From contig CAZGPZ010000010.1 of assembly GCA_964527385.1 (NCBI GenBank), positions 1 through 23,490 on the forward strand: a stretch of DNA of 23,490 bases, read 5' to 3'. Positions 12,921-21,994 of the stretch are shown piece after piece. The stretch comes from JANWHZ01 sp964527385. Lineage in GTDB: Bacteria > Patescibacteriota > Saccharimonadia > Saccharimonadales > UBA4665. Below the pieces are notes generated by a model. That model had not been told where the DNA came from. It made no database searches and worked only from the letters and a program-made list of their open reading frames with translations. Position 1 is the first letter of the stretch, and every line of letters begins with the position of its first letter. The translations under genes were made by a program, and so were the position numbers.

Positions 12921-13601
12921 CTATTTTCGCCCGGTGGGCGCCAGTTTGCCGTCTTGCAGTTTGAACGATTCATCAGTTCTGCCGGCGATGGACAGATCGT
13001 GCGTGACGACGATGATCGTGGTTTTCTGCTCGCGCGAAAGCTTGTGTAACAGGTCGAATATCTTCTTGCCGGTCTCTGTGTCGAGGTTGCCGGTCGGCTC
13101 GTCTGCCAGGACAAGTTTGGGGTTGTTGGCGAGTGCGCGGGCAATGGCGACACGCTGTTGCTCGCCGCCGCTGAGCTTGCCTGGTTTGCGACGCTGTTTG
13201 TCGCCGGAAATGCCGACCTGGTCCAATAGCGTTGCCGCCCGGGTTTTGCTATCTTTTGTCGGCACATGGTTGAAGCTCATTGGCAGCATGACATTTTCCA
13301 GCGCGGTCAGGTTGGGAATGAGGTTGTAGCCCTGGAAAACAAAGCCGATTTCCTGCCGCCGATAATTGACCAGCGCGCGGTCACCCAAAATGGCAATATC
13401 GTTGCCATCGATCTCGATCGAGCCTTCATTCGGACGGTCTAATGCGCCCAGCAAGGACAGCAACGTCGACTTGCCGCTGCCGCTTTTGCCGATGATCGAC
13501 ACGAATTTGCCCTCGGGTACGGTAAAGTTGGCGTCAGTGACGGCAATAACTTCATCGTCGCCGGATTGGAACGAGCGCGAAAGGTGTTTGACGGTTATCA
13601 T
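12921..13601 (-). CDS. ABC transporter ATP-binding protein, LolD/MacB type
   Basis: This 226-aa ATPase pairs with the FtsX-like permease encoded just upstream on the same strand. Motifs: Walker A GKSGSGKST (38-46), FVFQGYNLIPNLTALENV around the Q-loop, signature LSGGEQQRVAIARAL starting at 143, Walker B LVLADEPTGNLD starting at 163, and switch His201 (VTHD). The ADEPTGNLD wording and the RRQEIGFVFQ segment are typical of the MacB/LolD/FtsE group, which use mechanotransmission rather than classical import or export. ATG 13601 follows the permease stop by five bases, with GGAG about nine bases before it. No third component (MacA-like adaptor) is present. Confidence 0.95.
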   Translation of the reverse strand: MITVKHLSRSFQSGDDEVIAVTDANFTVPEGKFVSIIGKSGSGKSTLLSLLGALDRPNEGSIEIDGNDIAILGDRALVNYRRQEIGFVFQGYNLIPNLTALENVMLPMSFNHVPTKDSKTRAATLLDQVGISGDKQRRKPGKLSGGEQQRVAIARALANNPKLVLADEPTGNLDTETGKKIFDLLHKLSREQKTTIIVVTHDLSIAGRTDESFKLQDGKLAPTGRK

Positions 13602-13606
13602 CGTAT

Positions 13607-15037
13607 CTACTCCATCCTCATTACTTCGTAGGGTTTAACACGGGCAATCATCCATCCAGCGAACGAGCTGCCTGCCGCGGCGATAACGAGTGCCGCCCCA
13701 AGCCCATACGCCAGGATGGACCAACCAACGTTTACCGTCACGTTCCTGACGGTGTTGGCAATCCCGCCGGTGCCGCGCTGGAAGAAGTTGCCCGTCACTG
13801 GCCGCGCGCCGAATGAGCGGAATCCGCCACCCATGCCGCTGGGGCGGTTGAACGCAGTAACTTCAGGCCCCGACTGTACAGCCACGCTGGAGGATATAAG
13901 CGTGTTTGTAACAGGGCTGCTACCGGCGACGCCAATAACGACACCGATGACCGCGCCTAAGACGGTCAGCGTGAGTGCTTCGCTCATGAACTGTAAGATG
14001 ATCCTTGTGTTGCTGGCGCCGATAGCCTTGAGGATGCCGATCTCGCGCCGGCGTTCGCGGACGATCATGATCATCGTCATCAGGATAATGGCGCTGCCGG
14101 CGACGATGGTGCCTACCAAGCTGACAGCCGAAATGCCTTGGACATTTTCAAGCGGTTGGACCGCTGCGTTGGCCTCGTCCTGCGCGCTCTGGACATCGGC
14201 AATCGTGCCGAGAGTGGTTTTGATCGCCGCTGTTACGCTAGCGAGATTATCAAGGGAATCAGCGGTGGCGATTGCGCTGGTGACATCCCCGGTTTGGCCA
14301 GTCAAACGTTGCAGTGCCGGCAATGACACGACAACCGTGCTGTTGGCGGCTTGGTTGCTGGTATCAAATATCCCGGATACTGTCAGCTTTTGCCCGTACG
14401 CGGTAAAAGTAGAGCCTACCTTCAGGCTGTTTTTGCTTGCCATGTCGGTGCTGACCATAGCGTCGTTGCTATCTTTGCTGCCGTCGATCATGGTGCCGCT
14501 TTTGATGATGGCATTATTGTTGTCGAGGCTTGCTGGGTCGGTCGTGCCGATGATCGGGATCGGCACGCTGAAGTTTGCCGGCAGATTGCCGCCGCCGTTG
14601 ACGAACACGCGGAATTTGCTTCCGGCAGCATCGCTAGAGTCGATGGTAATCGGCGATTTCAAGTCGGTCTGTGCATTGCTATTACTACTGTCCTGGCCGC
14701 CGAAGCGACCGAATGACGGTTGCGCCGAGCCGATAGTCACCAGCCGGTCGGTCAGCTGTTCGGTCAATTTGGTAACATGTGCCAGGGAAGAAACTTTGGA
14801 GAGTTCGGTCGTGGTGAGCGCATTGTTGGCATCGCTGAAGCTGTTAAAGCCAGCAGGCGTGATGGTAACCGAATTACCAATCGTGCTTTTGACATCGGCT
14901 ATCTTGGCGCCGACTGCCTGGTGGGCGACCAGCATGACCAAGCACAGCCCGATGCTCAATCCAAGTATTACAGAGATAGACGTAGCTCGTACCGCATTGC
15001 GGAAGGCATTCCGCACGCCAAGGGTGAATGTATTCAT
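13607..15037 (-). CDS. FtsX/MacB-like ABC transporter permease
   Basis: The product is 476 aa. It has one N-terminal helix (about 18-40), a long extracytoplasmic MacB_PCD-like domain (about 41-300, Asn/Ser/Asp-rich), then three C-terminal helices (about 303-326, 355-372, 438-465). The conserved RERRREIGILKAIGAS coupling segment sits between helices 2 and 3, and the protein ends VKPYEVMRME. This four-helix layout defines the FtsX superfamily. The frame extends to a TTG at 15085, but ATG 15037 gives the standard start MNTFTLGVRNAFRN. There is no Shine-Dalgarno; TACTGT lies six bases before the ATG, compatible with a leaderless mRNA. An insert near 395-430 is Gly/Arg/Phe-rich. A role in envelope maintenance or peptide export is inferred. 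Confidence 0.93.
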   Translation of the reverse strand: MNTFTLGVRNAFRNAVRATSISVILGLSIGLCLVMLVAHQAVGAKIADVKSTIGNSVTITPAGFNSFSDANNALTTTELSKVSSLAHVTKLTEQLTDRLVTIGSAQPSFGRFGGQDSSNSNAQTDLKSPITIDSSDAAGSKFRVFVNGGGNLPANFSVPIPIIGTTDPASLDNNNAIIKSGTMIDGSKDSNDAMVSTDMASKNSLKVGSTFTAYGQKLTVSGIFDTSNQAANSTVVVSLPALQRLTGQTGDVTSAIATADSLDNLASVTAAIKTTLGTIADVQSAQDEANAAVQPLENVQGISAVSLVGTIVAGSAIILMTMIMIVRERRREIGILKAIGASNTRIILQFMSEALTLTVLGAVIGVVIGVAGSSPVTNTLISSSVAVQSGPEVTAFNRPSGMGGGFRSFGARPVTGNFFQRGTGGIANTVRNVTVNVGWSILAYGLGAALVIAAAGSSFAGWMIARVKPYEVMRME

Positions 15038-15114
15038 ACCCGAACAGTAGTTACTGAAACTGAAGTTCTGCTTACTGTTTCCCAAAACGATCGCTTATTC
15101 TATATTGTATTGAT

Positions 15115-15885
15115 ATGTCAGAGACCGACCGGGAAGATGCAAATAGGTGGAGGAGTATGCCAGAAGAGCTCATGGCGACGTGGCTAGCATATATGAGATA
15201 TCTGCCAGACCAACCGGTTACGGCTGAAGATTTGGGGATGCCTGAGGTAGCTGCCGGGGTTGAGGTTACTTTGCGTGAGCATCTGCCGGAGATACTAGCG
15301 GCAATTGACACCAGGACGATGCTTGCCGCAAGGCCAAGCAAGGATATCCAAGGTATCGCAGATCACTACAGGCTAACTCCAATACCAGGTAAACTTTATA
15401 GTGGGCGCTCAATTACTGCAAGCCAGTTTGCCCAACCGATAGATTCAACAGTTACCACTACCTTTTATGCCGGTTTGCCGTTTATTGGGCTCGATGCGGG
15501 ATTTGGGGTTGGGCTTGTATATCGAGACAGGCTAGCTGCCGTCGGTGCAGCAGGCGTTGACGATAGAGGGTTTATAGTGATACGCCAGCTGCAGGATGTA
15601 ACGTCTGTTCGGCGACTTGATGATGCGGGCCGGAGCAACAAAGAGTACTACAAGACAGGTTTGCAACAAGGCGTGTTATGGAGGCAAAGCCTAGTCACAA
15701 CCTGGGAAGATATCGCGCGTCAGGTAGGTGCCCCTGGCATCGCAATTCAGTCCCATACCGAGAGTAGTTATGAAATAGTTAGAATGTACGGGAAAGCAGG
15801 GCTCGATGATGTTGCTGACGCAGCTGGATTCGCGTTTAATGAGACGACTAGAAACTGGGAAAAGCCAATTCAAACCTCGGCCTAG
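15115..15885 (+). CDS. Orphan protein, 256 aa
   Basis: ATG 15115 opens a frame whose product starts MSETDREDANRWRSMPEEL. No Shine-Dalgarno is present; the A/T-rich TATATTGTATTGAT directly before the ATG could supply a -10 box for a leaderless transcript. The protein has no signal peptide. A central stretch (FYAGLPFIGLDAGFGVGLVYRDRLAAVGAAGV) is Gly-rich and hydrophobic, perhaps a buried strand pair rather than a membrane helix. The C-terminal part (SYEIVRMYGKAGLDDVADAAGFAFNETTRNWEKP) has the feel of a small alpha/beta domain. The family is not recognised. It is divergent from the ABC permease (77 bases between starts) and precedes the P-type ATPase. Confidence 0.7.
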   Translation: MSETDREDANRWRSMPEELMATWLAYMRYLPDQPVTAEDLGMPEVAAGVEVTLREHLPEILAAIDTRTMLAARPSKDIQGIADHYRLTPIPGKLYSGRSITASQFAQPIDSTVTTTFYAGLPFIGLDAGFGVGLVYRDRLAAVGAAGVDDRGFIVIRQLQDVTSVRRLDDAGRSNKEYYKTGLQQGVLWRQSLVTTWEDIARQVGAPGIAIQSHTESSYEIVRMYGKAGLDDVADAAGFAFNETTRNWEKPIQTSA

Positions 15886-15960
15886 ATTGCTGCACTACCC
15901 GTGTATGAAGTGCGGTAAAAAGCCAGCGTGCTACTATTAGGTGGAGTACAAAAGCATCAT

Positions 15961-18393
15961 ATGGCTGAAGCTATTTCTAAAAAACTGGGCCTGAGTAGCG
16001 CCGAGGCCAAACGGCGGCTGATCAAGTACGGCTACAACGAAGTTGTCGCCCCGAAACGCTTCGCGGCAGTCTTCGCGTTGCTGAGCCGGTTCAAGAACCC
16101 GCTGGTTATCATTCTTCTGCTGGCCGCTATCATGTCGGGCTTTTTGGGCGACAAGACGAGCGCGGCTATCATTGTCACGATTGTACTTTTGAGCACGCTG
16201 CTTGACTTCATTAATACTTATAAAAGCGACAAAGCCGCCGAAGCGTTGAAAAGCCGGGTGCGGGTTTCGGCGGCGGTGTACCGTAGCGGCATCGTCGTGG
16301 AAGTGCCGGTGCGCACGTTGGTTGCCGGCGACGTCGTGCAGCTGAAGATCGGCGATATCATCCCCGCGGACGGCAAAGTGCTCGAGGGCGAGCACTTTTA
16401 CGTCAACGAATCAGTGCTCAACGGCGAATCGTTCCCGAAGGACAAAGAGAAGGACGCCGAACTGTACATGGGCAGCAGCACCGTTAGCGGGTCCGCCGAT
16501 ATGCTCGTGACGGCGACAGGCCGGGACACGAAGTACAGCCACATTGCCGTGCAGGTAAGCGAGCACGAAGCACCGACGGAGTTCGACCGCGAGATTCGCG
16601 ATTTCAGCTTGTTGATCATCCGCCTGACGTTTGGGCTGGTACTATTCGTTTTCTTAACAACAGCGCTGCTCCGGCACGACCTGCTTGAGTCGCTGCTTTT
16701 CAGCGTGGCCTTGGCGGTCGGGTTGACGCCCGAACTATTGCCAATGATTATCACGCTCAATTTGACCAAAGGCTCGCTCGCCATGGCGAAGCGCGGCGTC
16801 ATCGTCAAAAAGCTGTCAGCGATTGAGAATTTCGGCAGCATGGATATTCTCTGCACGGACAAAACCGGCACATTGACCGAGGACCGTATCGAGGTTATCA
16901 AATACATCGATTGTGCCGGGCACGCATCAGAAACCGTGTTTTTGCATGCATACATCGCCAGCGAATTCGAAGCCGGTTTCAAAAGCCCGCTGGACGCCGC
17001 AATCAAGAGCTACAAGCAGCTGGATATCAGCGAGTACCACCGTTTTAGCGAGGTACCGTTCGACTTCGAGCGAAAACGCTCGTCGGTGATTATCCGCCAG
17101 CCGGGCGGCAGGCAACTGATCACCCGCGGGGCACCGGAAGAAGTATTGAAAGTGTGCGCGTTCTACGACGACCACGAAGAGTTGACCGACCATGCACGTC
17201 ACCGCGCGCTCGCTCAATTCACCAACCTGTCCAACGACGGTTTCCGCGTGCTGGCAGTAGCTACGAAGCAGTTGGAAACACGCCGCAAGTATAGTGTCGA
17301 AGACGAATCTGGCATGACGTTGCTCGGCTTCGTGGCATTCCTTGACCCAGCGAAGAAGACCGTGGCCGCAACGCTGAAGCACATGCGCGAAAACGGCATC
17401 GAGATCAAGATCCTTACCGGCGACAATGATCTCGTGACTGTGAAAGTGGCACATGACATCCACCTGAATATCAAGGGCGTATTGACAGGGCTGGATATCG
17501 AGGGCATGGCGGACGGCGAACTGGCGAAAAAGGTCGAATCGACGACCATCTTTGCCCGTCTAAACCCCGGGCAGAAGGTGAAAATTATCCGTATGCTCCA
17601 GGCGAACGGGCATGTCGTTGGGTACATGGGCGACGGTATCAACGACGCGCCGAGCCTGAAAGCTGCCGATACCGGCGTGTCGGTCAACAACGCGGTCGAT
17701 ATTGCGAAAGATACTGCAGACCTGATTCTCATGCACAAGAGCCTGGCTGACCTGATCGCCGGGGTGATAGAGGGCCGCAAAACGTTCGCGAACACGTTGA
17801 AGTATCTGAAAATGGCGCTGAGTTCCAACTTTGGCAATATGTTTTCCATGGCCGGCGCTGCAGTACTGCTGCCATTCCTGCCGATGTTGGCGCCGCAAAT
17901 ACTTTTGAATAACTTGCTTTATGATACCGCGCAGATCACGCTGCCGCTGGATAGTGTCGACCCGGAGGAAATCAAGCGCCCGCGTACGCTGAAGATCGGT
18001 TTTCTCAAGCGGTTCATGCTCGTCTTTGGCCCGCTCAGCTCGCTGTTCGATTTCTTGACGTTCTTCGTGCTCTATGGGGTACTGCACCTGACGGTCGGGC
18101 AGTTCCAAGCCGGCTGGTTCATCGAATCTATCGCGACGCAGATATTCGTCGTCTATGTGCTTCGTACCAAGAAGCTGCCGTTCATCCAGAGCTGGCCGAA
18201 CATATATGTGCTTCTGACCACACTGGCAGCCGTCGTGCTGGCGTGCGGCGTTGTCTTCAGTGGCCTCTCGCACTATCTCAAGTTTGCCGCGCCGCCGCTG
18301 GGCGCGAATATAGCAATAGGCTGCATTGTTGCAGCCTATTTGGTGTGTGTCCAGCTTGCCAAAGGGCGTTTCTACCGCTGGTCGGATTTGTAA
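15961..18393 (+). CDS. mgtA: P-type ATPase, MgtA/MgtB-like magnesium transporter
   Basis: The product is 810 aa. It has an N-terminal cation-ATPase domain, the actuator TGE-type loop (VNESVLNGESFPKD), and the core VGLTPELLPMIITLNLTKG ... GVIVKKLSAIENFGSMDILCTDKTGTLTED in separate segments, with phosphorylated Asp300. The nucleotide domain contains ILTGDND, and the hinge is GDGINDAPSLKAAD near 557. The C-terminus has six hydrophobic helices. TPELLPMI and AIENFGSMDILCTDKTG point to subclass P3B (MgtA), which moves Mg2+ into the cytoplasm using ATP. The frame extends to GTG 15928, but ATG 15961 gives the family N-terminus (MAEAISKKLGLSSAEAKRRL). AGGTGGAG (15939-15946) is rather far from that ATG, so the start is slightly uncertain. 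No Mg2+-sensing leader is visible in the 75-base gap upstream. Confidence 0.92.
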   Translation: MAEAISKKLGLSSAEAKRRLIKYGYNEVVAPKRFAAVFALLSRFKNPLVIILLLAAIMSGFLGDKTSAAIIVTIVLLSTLLDFINTYKSDKAAEALKSRVRVSAAVYRSGIVVEVPVRTLVAGDVVQLKIGDIIPADGKVLEGEHFYVNESVLNGESFPKDKEKDAELYMGSSTVSGSADMLVTATGRDTKYSHIAVQVSEHEAPTEFDREIRDFSLLIIRLTFGLVLFVFLTTALLRHDLLESLLFSVALAVGLTPELLPMIITLNLTKGSLAMAKRGVIVKKLSAIENFGSMDILCTDKTGTLTEDRIEVIKYIDCAGHASETVFLHAYIASEFEAGFKSPLDAAIKSYKQLDISEYHRFSEVPFDFERKRSSVIIRQPGGRQLITRGAPEEVLKVCAFYDDHEELTDHARHRALAQFTNLSNDGFRVLAVATKQLETRRKYSVEDESGMTLLGFVAFLDPAKKTVAATLKHMRENGIEIKILTGDNDLVTVKVAHDIHLNIKGVLTGLDIEGMADGELAKKVESTTIFARLNPGQKVKIIRMLQANGHVVGYMGDGINDAPSLKAADTGVSVNNAVDIAKDTADLILMHKSLADLIAGVIEGRKTFANTLKYLKMALSSNFGNMFSMAGAAVLLPFLPMLAPQILLNNLLYDTAQITLPLDSVDPEEIKRPRTLKIGFLKRFMLVFGPLSSLFDFLTFFVLYGVLHLTVGQFQAGWFIESIATQIFVVYVLRTKKLPFIQSWPNIYVLLTTLAAVVLACGVVFSGLSHYLKFAAPPLGANIAIGCIVAAYLVCVQLAKGRFYRWSDL

Positions 18394-18435
18394 CTGTTAC
18401 TCAACGCGCGTCGGTGCTGTTCGGGTAGAAGCACA

Positions 18436-18756
18436 TTAAGATCGGTCATACGGCCTAGGATTATATCCAGCTGATGCAAGCGTACGCTTAGCGGCTTCAA
18501 TTTGTTGTTCATCGAACAGTGTAGACAGGAGTATTGCCTTCGCGCAAGTGTTCTTGAATGGGCCAGGCTGCGAGCTACGATATGCTGTGTAAAGCTCTTC
18601 GGTAGTGAGTTCTAACTCGATAGGACCCAAGTCAGGACCTACGCGGCCTTCTAGTGCATCTCGTACGTACGTCTCAACGGCACATTCTAGCGGTGTTCTT
18701 GGTCGGATATCAGCTGGTGTTGCGGCTTGTGGACTACGAGATTTGTCGAATAGCAT
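18436..18756 (-). CDS. Small orphan protein, 106 aa, strongly expressed by its signals
   Basis: ATG 18756 is preceded by GAAGGAGA (plus-strand 18764-18771) and, further up, by TTGACA-16-TATGAT, so the start is well supported. The product begins MLFDKSRSPQAATPADIRPR. It has a mostly helical body (LECAVETYVRDALEG, TTEELYTAYRSS, CAKAILLSTLFDEQQIEAAKRTLASAGY) and a basic, Pro-containing end (NPRPYDRS). There is no signal peptide, membrane helix or known motif. It is monocistronic, converging on mgtA. The inverted repeat around its promoter suggests regulated expression. A small cytoplasmic protein; the function is unknown. Confidence 0.7.
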   Translation of the reverse strand: MLFDKSRSPQAATPADIRPRTPLECAVETYVRDALEGRVGPDLGPIELELTTEELYTAYRSSQPGPFKNTCAKAILLSTLFDEQQIEAAKRTLASAGYNPRPYDRS

Positions 18757-18793
18757 GTAGTGTCTCCTTCTGAAATAGGTCTATTATGCAATA

Positions 18794-18831
18794 ACAGTGA
18801 TCAATCATAGTACGATTTTTCACTGTGTCAA
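18794..18831 (-). promoter_or_regulatory. Promoter and candidate operator of the 106-aa orphan
   Basis: On the minus strand, TTGACA (18831-18826), a 16-base spacer and TATGAT (18809-18804). A 7-bp inverted repeat, ACAGTGA (18794-18800) and TCACTGT (18820-18826), brackets the -10 box and reaches the -35. This geometry is typical of a repressor operator. The rest of the gap (18832-18920) holds only a weak ATACTT/AAGTAT stem-loop. Confidence 0.65.
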
Positions 18832-18920
18832 GATACTTTTTATGCTATAAGTATATGATTTGTTGAAAATCTGTAGCGAACAGGGGCGACATGCAAAAAA
18901 CAACAAGGAGTTATTAGTAT

Positions 18921-19754
18921 TTACGGGCGGGCGGCGGGGTTGCCGGCGCGGGATTGGCGCATGAGCGACGTGACGACCTTGCCCACGAATGCCACAGCTA
19001 GGAGCGTGATGCCAAGTATTGTCGCGTAGGCGTAGCTATGGCTTAAGGTGTTGCCAATATCCTGGACAACTTTCGTCGGCAGCGCGGCAAGAGGTGAGCT
19101 GCCATCTGAAGGCGGGTGGAGGAGCAATAGGCCGGCAAGGGAGCCGATCGGGCTGATCGCGAGCAAGACCACGCCCGGGCTGACGAGTCGTCCCCAGCCG
19201 GCACTAAAGAGCACCAGCAAGGCAGCCAACACGACGGATACAGCTACGCTTCCCAAGAACAGTACTTGCAGCAAGGTGTGTGTTTGCTTGGTTAGGATAC
19301 CGAGGAGCTGGGCTTGCTGGATGAAGTTCTGCTGGTCTGATGGCTTTGGCGTGAATTGTTTGGCAGCGTCATCGAGGCCGAGGTCGTAAATCGGACCGGT
19401 GATTTGGCTGAAGATGGCGATCTTGAGGTCTGCGGCATTGAGCGTCAGCGCGTCATGCTTCGATATTTTTATACTGGGGAATTGCTGGATGGGCACGATG
19501 GTTGTGCCGGGCATTTTGGCGGCTTGCTGGCGGAATTCCCTTAGCCCGTTATCGTCATTAAGTCCCTTCGGGCTGAATAGGCTGGCGACAACGGTGGCAG
19601 AAATATTGACTGCCTCGTCGCGCTCAGTGAGTGCTGACAGGTTATAGAGTAGTAAACAAGCGCCGAGCGACAAGAACAGTAATATACCCGCGACCCATTT
19701 GGCGTCGACGTGCCAGTAGGGGCGGGGTTTGGAAAGAGTTTTGTTTATAAGCAT
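18921..19754 (-). CDS. Four-helix membrane protein, 277 aa, next to the MMPL exporter
   Basis: The product has a short cytoplasmic N-terminus, helix 1 (about 23-41, WVAGILLFLSLGACLLLY), and an extracytoplasmic domain of about 115 residues. Two adjacent helices (VLFLGSVAVSVVLAALLVLF and LVSPGVVLLAISPIGSLAGLLLL), a loop, a last helix (YATILGITLLAVAFVGKVV) and a basic tail follow. No known family is recognised. The frame extends to GTG 19760, but ATG 19754 is preferred because the extended -10 box TGG-TATATT (plus-strand 19761-19769) ends six bases before it. That implies a leaderless mRNA. It lies downstream of the MMPL gene but is separated from it by that gene's terminator, so it is its own unit. 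A role with the exporter is possible, not shown. Confidence 0.75.
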   Translation of the reverse strand: MLINKTLSKPRPYWHVDAKWVAGILLFLSLGACLLLYNLSALTERDEAVNISATVVASLFSPKGLNDDNGLREFRQQAAKMPGTTIVPIQQFPSIKISKHDALTLNAADLKIAIFSQITGPIYDLGLDDAAKQFTPKPSDQQNFIQQAQLLGILTKQTHTLLQVLFLGSVAVSVVLAALLVLFSAGWGRLVSPGVVLLAISPIGSLAGLLLLHPPSDGSSPLAALPTKVVQDIGNTLSHSYAYATILGITLLAVAFVGKVVTSLMRQSRAGNPAARP

Positions 19755-19760
19755 AAGCAC

Positions 19761-19769
19761 AATATACCA
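19761..19769 (-). promoter_or_regulatory. Extended -10 promoter of the four-helix protein gene
   Basis: TGG-TATATT on the minus strand, ending six bases before ATG 19754. No convincing -35 is seen, which an extended -10 tolerates. No Shine-Dalgarno precedes the ATG. Confidence 0.5.
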
Positions 19770-19804
19770 TTCCCGGTAGGCTAACGGTAGTTACGAGTGC
19801 GCCT

Positions 19805-19835
19805 GAAAAATAAGCTGTTAGGGTACTATAACAGC
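19805..19835 (-). terminator. Intrinsic terminator of the MMPL gene
   Basis: On the minus strand, GCTGTTA (19835-19829), loop TAGTACCC, TAACAGC (19820-19814), followed by TTATTTTTC. It separates the MMPL exporter from the downstream four-helix protein. Confidence 0.7.
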
Positions 19836-19870
19836 CCTATAGTGGGTGTTTCCTGCCAAGGGTGACTTTT

Positions 19871-21994
19871 TTATTTGCCCTTGCGCCAGAGTTTTGATGG
19901 CCACCAGATGAACTTGCCAATATCGTAACTGAGGGATGGGACGAGGAGCGACCGTACGATGATCGTGTCGAGCAGCACGCCGAACGCGACGATGAAAGCG
20001 ATCTGGACCAGGAACAAAATAGGGATGACGCCCAGCGCCGCGAACGTGGCGGCGAGCACGATACCAGCGCTCGTAATCACGCTGCCCGTAACGCTCAGCC
20101 CGCGCAATATACCGGCTTTTGTACCGAGTTTAAGCGACTCTTCGCGGACACGAGTCATCAAGAAAATGTTATAGTCCACGCCTAACGCTACCAAAAATAT
20201 GAAAGCGAAGAGCGGTATTGCTGCGTCGGACCCCGCAAAATTGAACACATGGTTGAATAGGAGCGCCGATATGCCGATCGTGGCGCCAAAGCTCAAAATA
20301 ACGCTGCCTATAAGCAAGATTGGCGCGATAACGGCACGAAGCAGGAGCATCAAGATAACTAGTATAACAATAAGGACGAGCGGGATGATCTCGTGCAAAT
20401 CGGCTTGCGCGGCTGTGTTGCTGTCGAGCTCGATTGCCGATATGCCGCCGACGAGCGCGCCTGGGTCATATTTCGGTAGTTGGCTGCGGAGGTTGCTGAC
20501 GATGGTTCGCGCTTGGTCGGAATCAGCTGGCACGCCCATTGTGGCATTTATGAGTACTTTGCCACCGATGACGGCTGGGGTGGTGCTACCAAACCGGCTA
20601 CCGCTATAGGGGATCGCCGCGCTGATGCCTGGTGTTGCGTTGGCAGCTGCGAGTACTGCCGGCAAATGCGCCGCGTTTGCTACAATAACGGCCGGGCTGC
20701 CGGAACCGGCGGGGAAGTGGCGCTCAAGCACATGCTGGCCGTCGACGGCGTTGGAGTGGCCCAAGATCGCATCGGTCTGCGAAATCCCGTTGGCTTTGAA
20801 CTGCGGTACAGCGAAAAAGAACGCTAATAGGACAATGAAGCAGGAAGCCCATATAACGCGCGGGCGCTTTGAAATGATTTGTGGTATCCGGCGCCACAAA
20901 CCCTTGCGGTCCTCGAGCCCGCCCTGGAGGTTTTCCAGCCGACGTGCATTATCCGCCGACCATTTCGGCCGGTAGGGCCAAAATGCCGCCCTGCCGAGCA
21001 GCAACAAAAGCGCCGGCAACAGCGTCATGGCGGCTAAATACGAGAATGCAATGCCGAGCGCGGCAATCGGTCCAAGGTCTTTGTTGGAGTTGAGTTCCGA
21101 AACGAGCAGGCACAGCACGCCGGCGATGACGGTCGCCGCAGAAGCGCTGATGGGTTCGATGGCATTGCGAAGCGCATGCTTCATGGCGTCCCACTTTTTG
21201 TCGTGGTGCTGCAAGGCCTCGCGATAGCGCGCGATGATCAGCAGCGAATAATCAGTCGACGCGCCGATAGCTAAAATAGACAAAATACCTTGGCTCTGGC
21301 CGTTCAGCTTCAACCAACCTTCGGTTACGGCGTGATATACCACGAGGCCCGCTGCGCTCAACCCGAATACGGCGGTCAGTAGCACCAAAAATGGCAGGAC
21401 AACCGAGCGGTATACCAGCAGCAAAATGACAAACACAGCGATGAGGGCCACATAGATAAGTATGCCGTCAATGCCGCTGAACGCGCCGAAGAGGTCGGCG
21501 GCCAGCCCAGCTGGACCGGTCACATAGCCGGTTGTCCCGCTGGGTACATGACTGTTGACGGTATCGCGGATATCAGCCACGAGGTTGCTGAGTTTGCTGC
21601 CATCCGACAATTGCACAATATATTCAACAGCCCGATGGTCTGACGAAGGGATCGGCCCTACGACGCTGCCTGGGTCGGTGGCGACACCCGGTATCCCAGC
21701 TAATATTGGCGTAAGCGCCGCAAGCTTGGCGGTCGCGGTCGCCGGTAGCGGCTTCTGGTCCTCGACGACAACGATCGCCGGGATTTTTGCACTTTGGATA
21801 AACTGCTTCTGTAGGTTTTGGACCTTGGTCGAATCGGCGTTCGCCGGCAAGAAGGATGCTTGGTCGTTTGTGGCGATGCTGGATAACTTGCCGAACTTCG
21901 GGCCGCCAATACCGCCGATGACGAGCCAAACAAGTACTAACGCGATAGGCAGAAAAATTTGCAAGGTGAACGGGTGGTGAAGGAGCTTGTGCAT
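19871..21994 (-). CDS. MMPL-family RND-type exporter
   Basis: The product is 707 aa with twelve predicted helices in two halves. It has an N-terminal helix (LQIFLPIALVLVWLVIGGIGG), an extracytoplasmic domain with DQASFLPANADST, then a five-helix block containing LSILAIGASTDYSLLIIARYREAL. The second half repeats this plan and includes LVALGVDYNIFLMTRVREE. The GASTDYSLL and GVDYNIFLM motifs carry the acidic residues thought to relay protons in MMPL proteins. The frame extends to GTG 22102, but ATG 21994 (MHKLLHHPFTLQIF) is the family-like start. TATTCT lies seven bases before it and no Shine-Dalgarno is close, suggesting a leaderless mRNA. MMPL proteins export lipids or drugs; the substrate here is unknown. 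It is divergent from the flavin operon. Confidence 0.94.
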   Translation of the reverse strand: MHKLLHHPFTLQIFLPIALVLVWLVIGGIGGPKFGKLSSIATNDQASFLPANADSTKVQNLQKQFIQSAKIPAIVVVEDQKPLPATATAKLAALTPILAGIPGVATDPGSVVGPIPSSDHRAVEYIVQLSDGSKLSNLVADIRDTVNSHVPSGTTGYVTGPAGLAADLFGAFSGIDGILIYVALIAVFVILLLVYRSVVLPFLVLLTAVFGLSAAGLVVYHAVTEGWLKLNGQSQGILSILAIGASTDYSLLIIARYREALQHHDKKWDAMKHALRNAIEPISASAATVIAGVLCLLVSELNSNKDLGPIAALGIAFSYLAAMTLLPALLLLLGRAAFWPYRPKWSADNARRLENLQGGLEDRKGLWRRIPQIISKRPRVIWASCFIVLLAFFFAVPQFKANGISQTDAILGHSNAVDGQHVLERHFPAGSGSPAVIVANAAHLPAVLAAANATPGISAAIPYSGSRFGSTTPAVIGGKVLINATMGVPADSDQARTIVSNLRSQLPKYDPGALVGGISAIELDSNTAAQADLHEIIPLVLIVILVILMLLLRAVIAPILLIGSVILSFGATIGISALLFNHVFNFAGSDAAIPLFAFIFLVALGVDYNIFLMTRVREESLKLGTKAGILRGLSVTGSVITSAGIVLAATFAALGVIPILFLVQIAFIVAFGVLLDTIIVRSLLVPSLSYDIGKFIWWPSKLWRKGK

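Noticed and set aside
13716..15050. 444-codon plus-strand frame opposite the FtsX-like permease.
   Set aside because: The minus strand encodes a complete permease with family motifs adjoining its ATPase; the plus-strand product is a shadow created by GC-biased codons.
18891..18917. Eight-codon frame (MQKTTRSY) after an AGGGG sequence, as a leader peptide.
   Set aside because: The only following gene is on the opposite strand, so there is nothing for it to regulate; it probably arises by chance.
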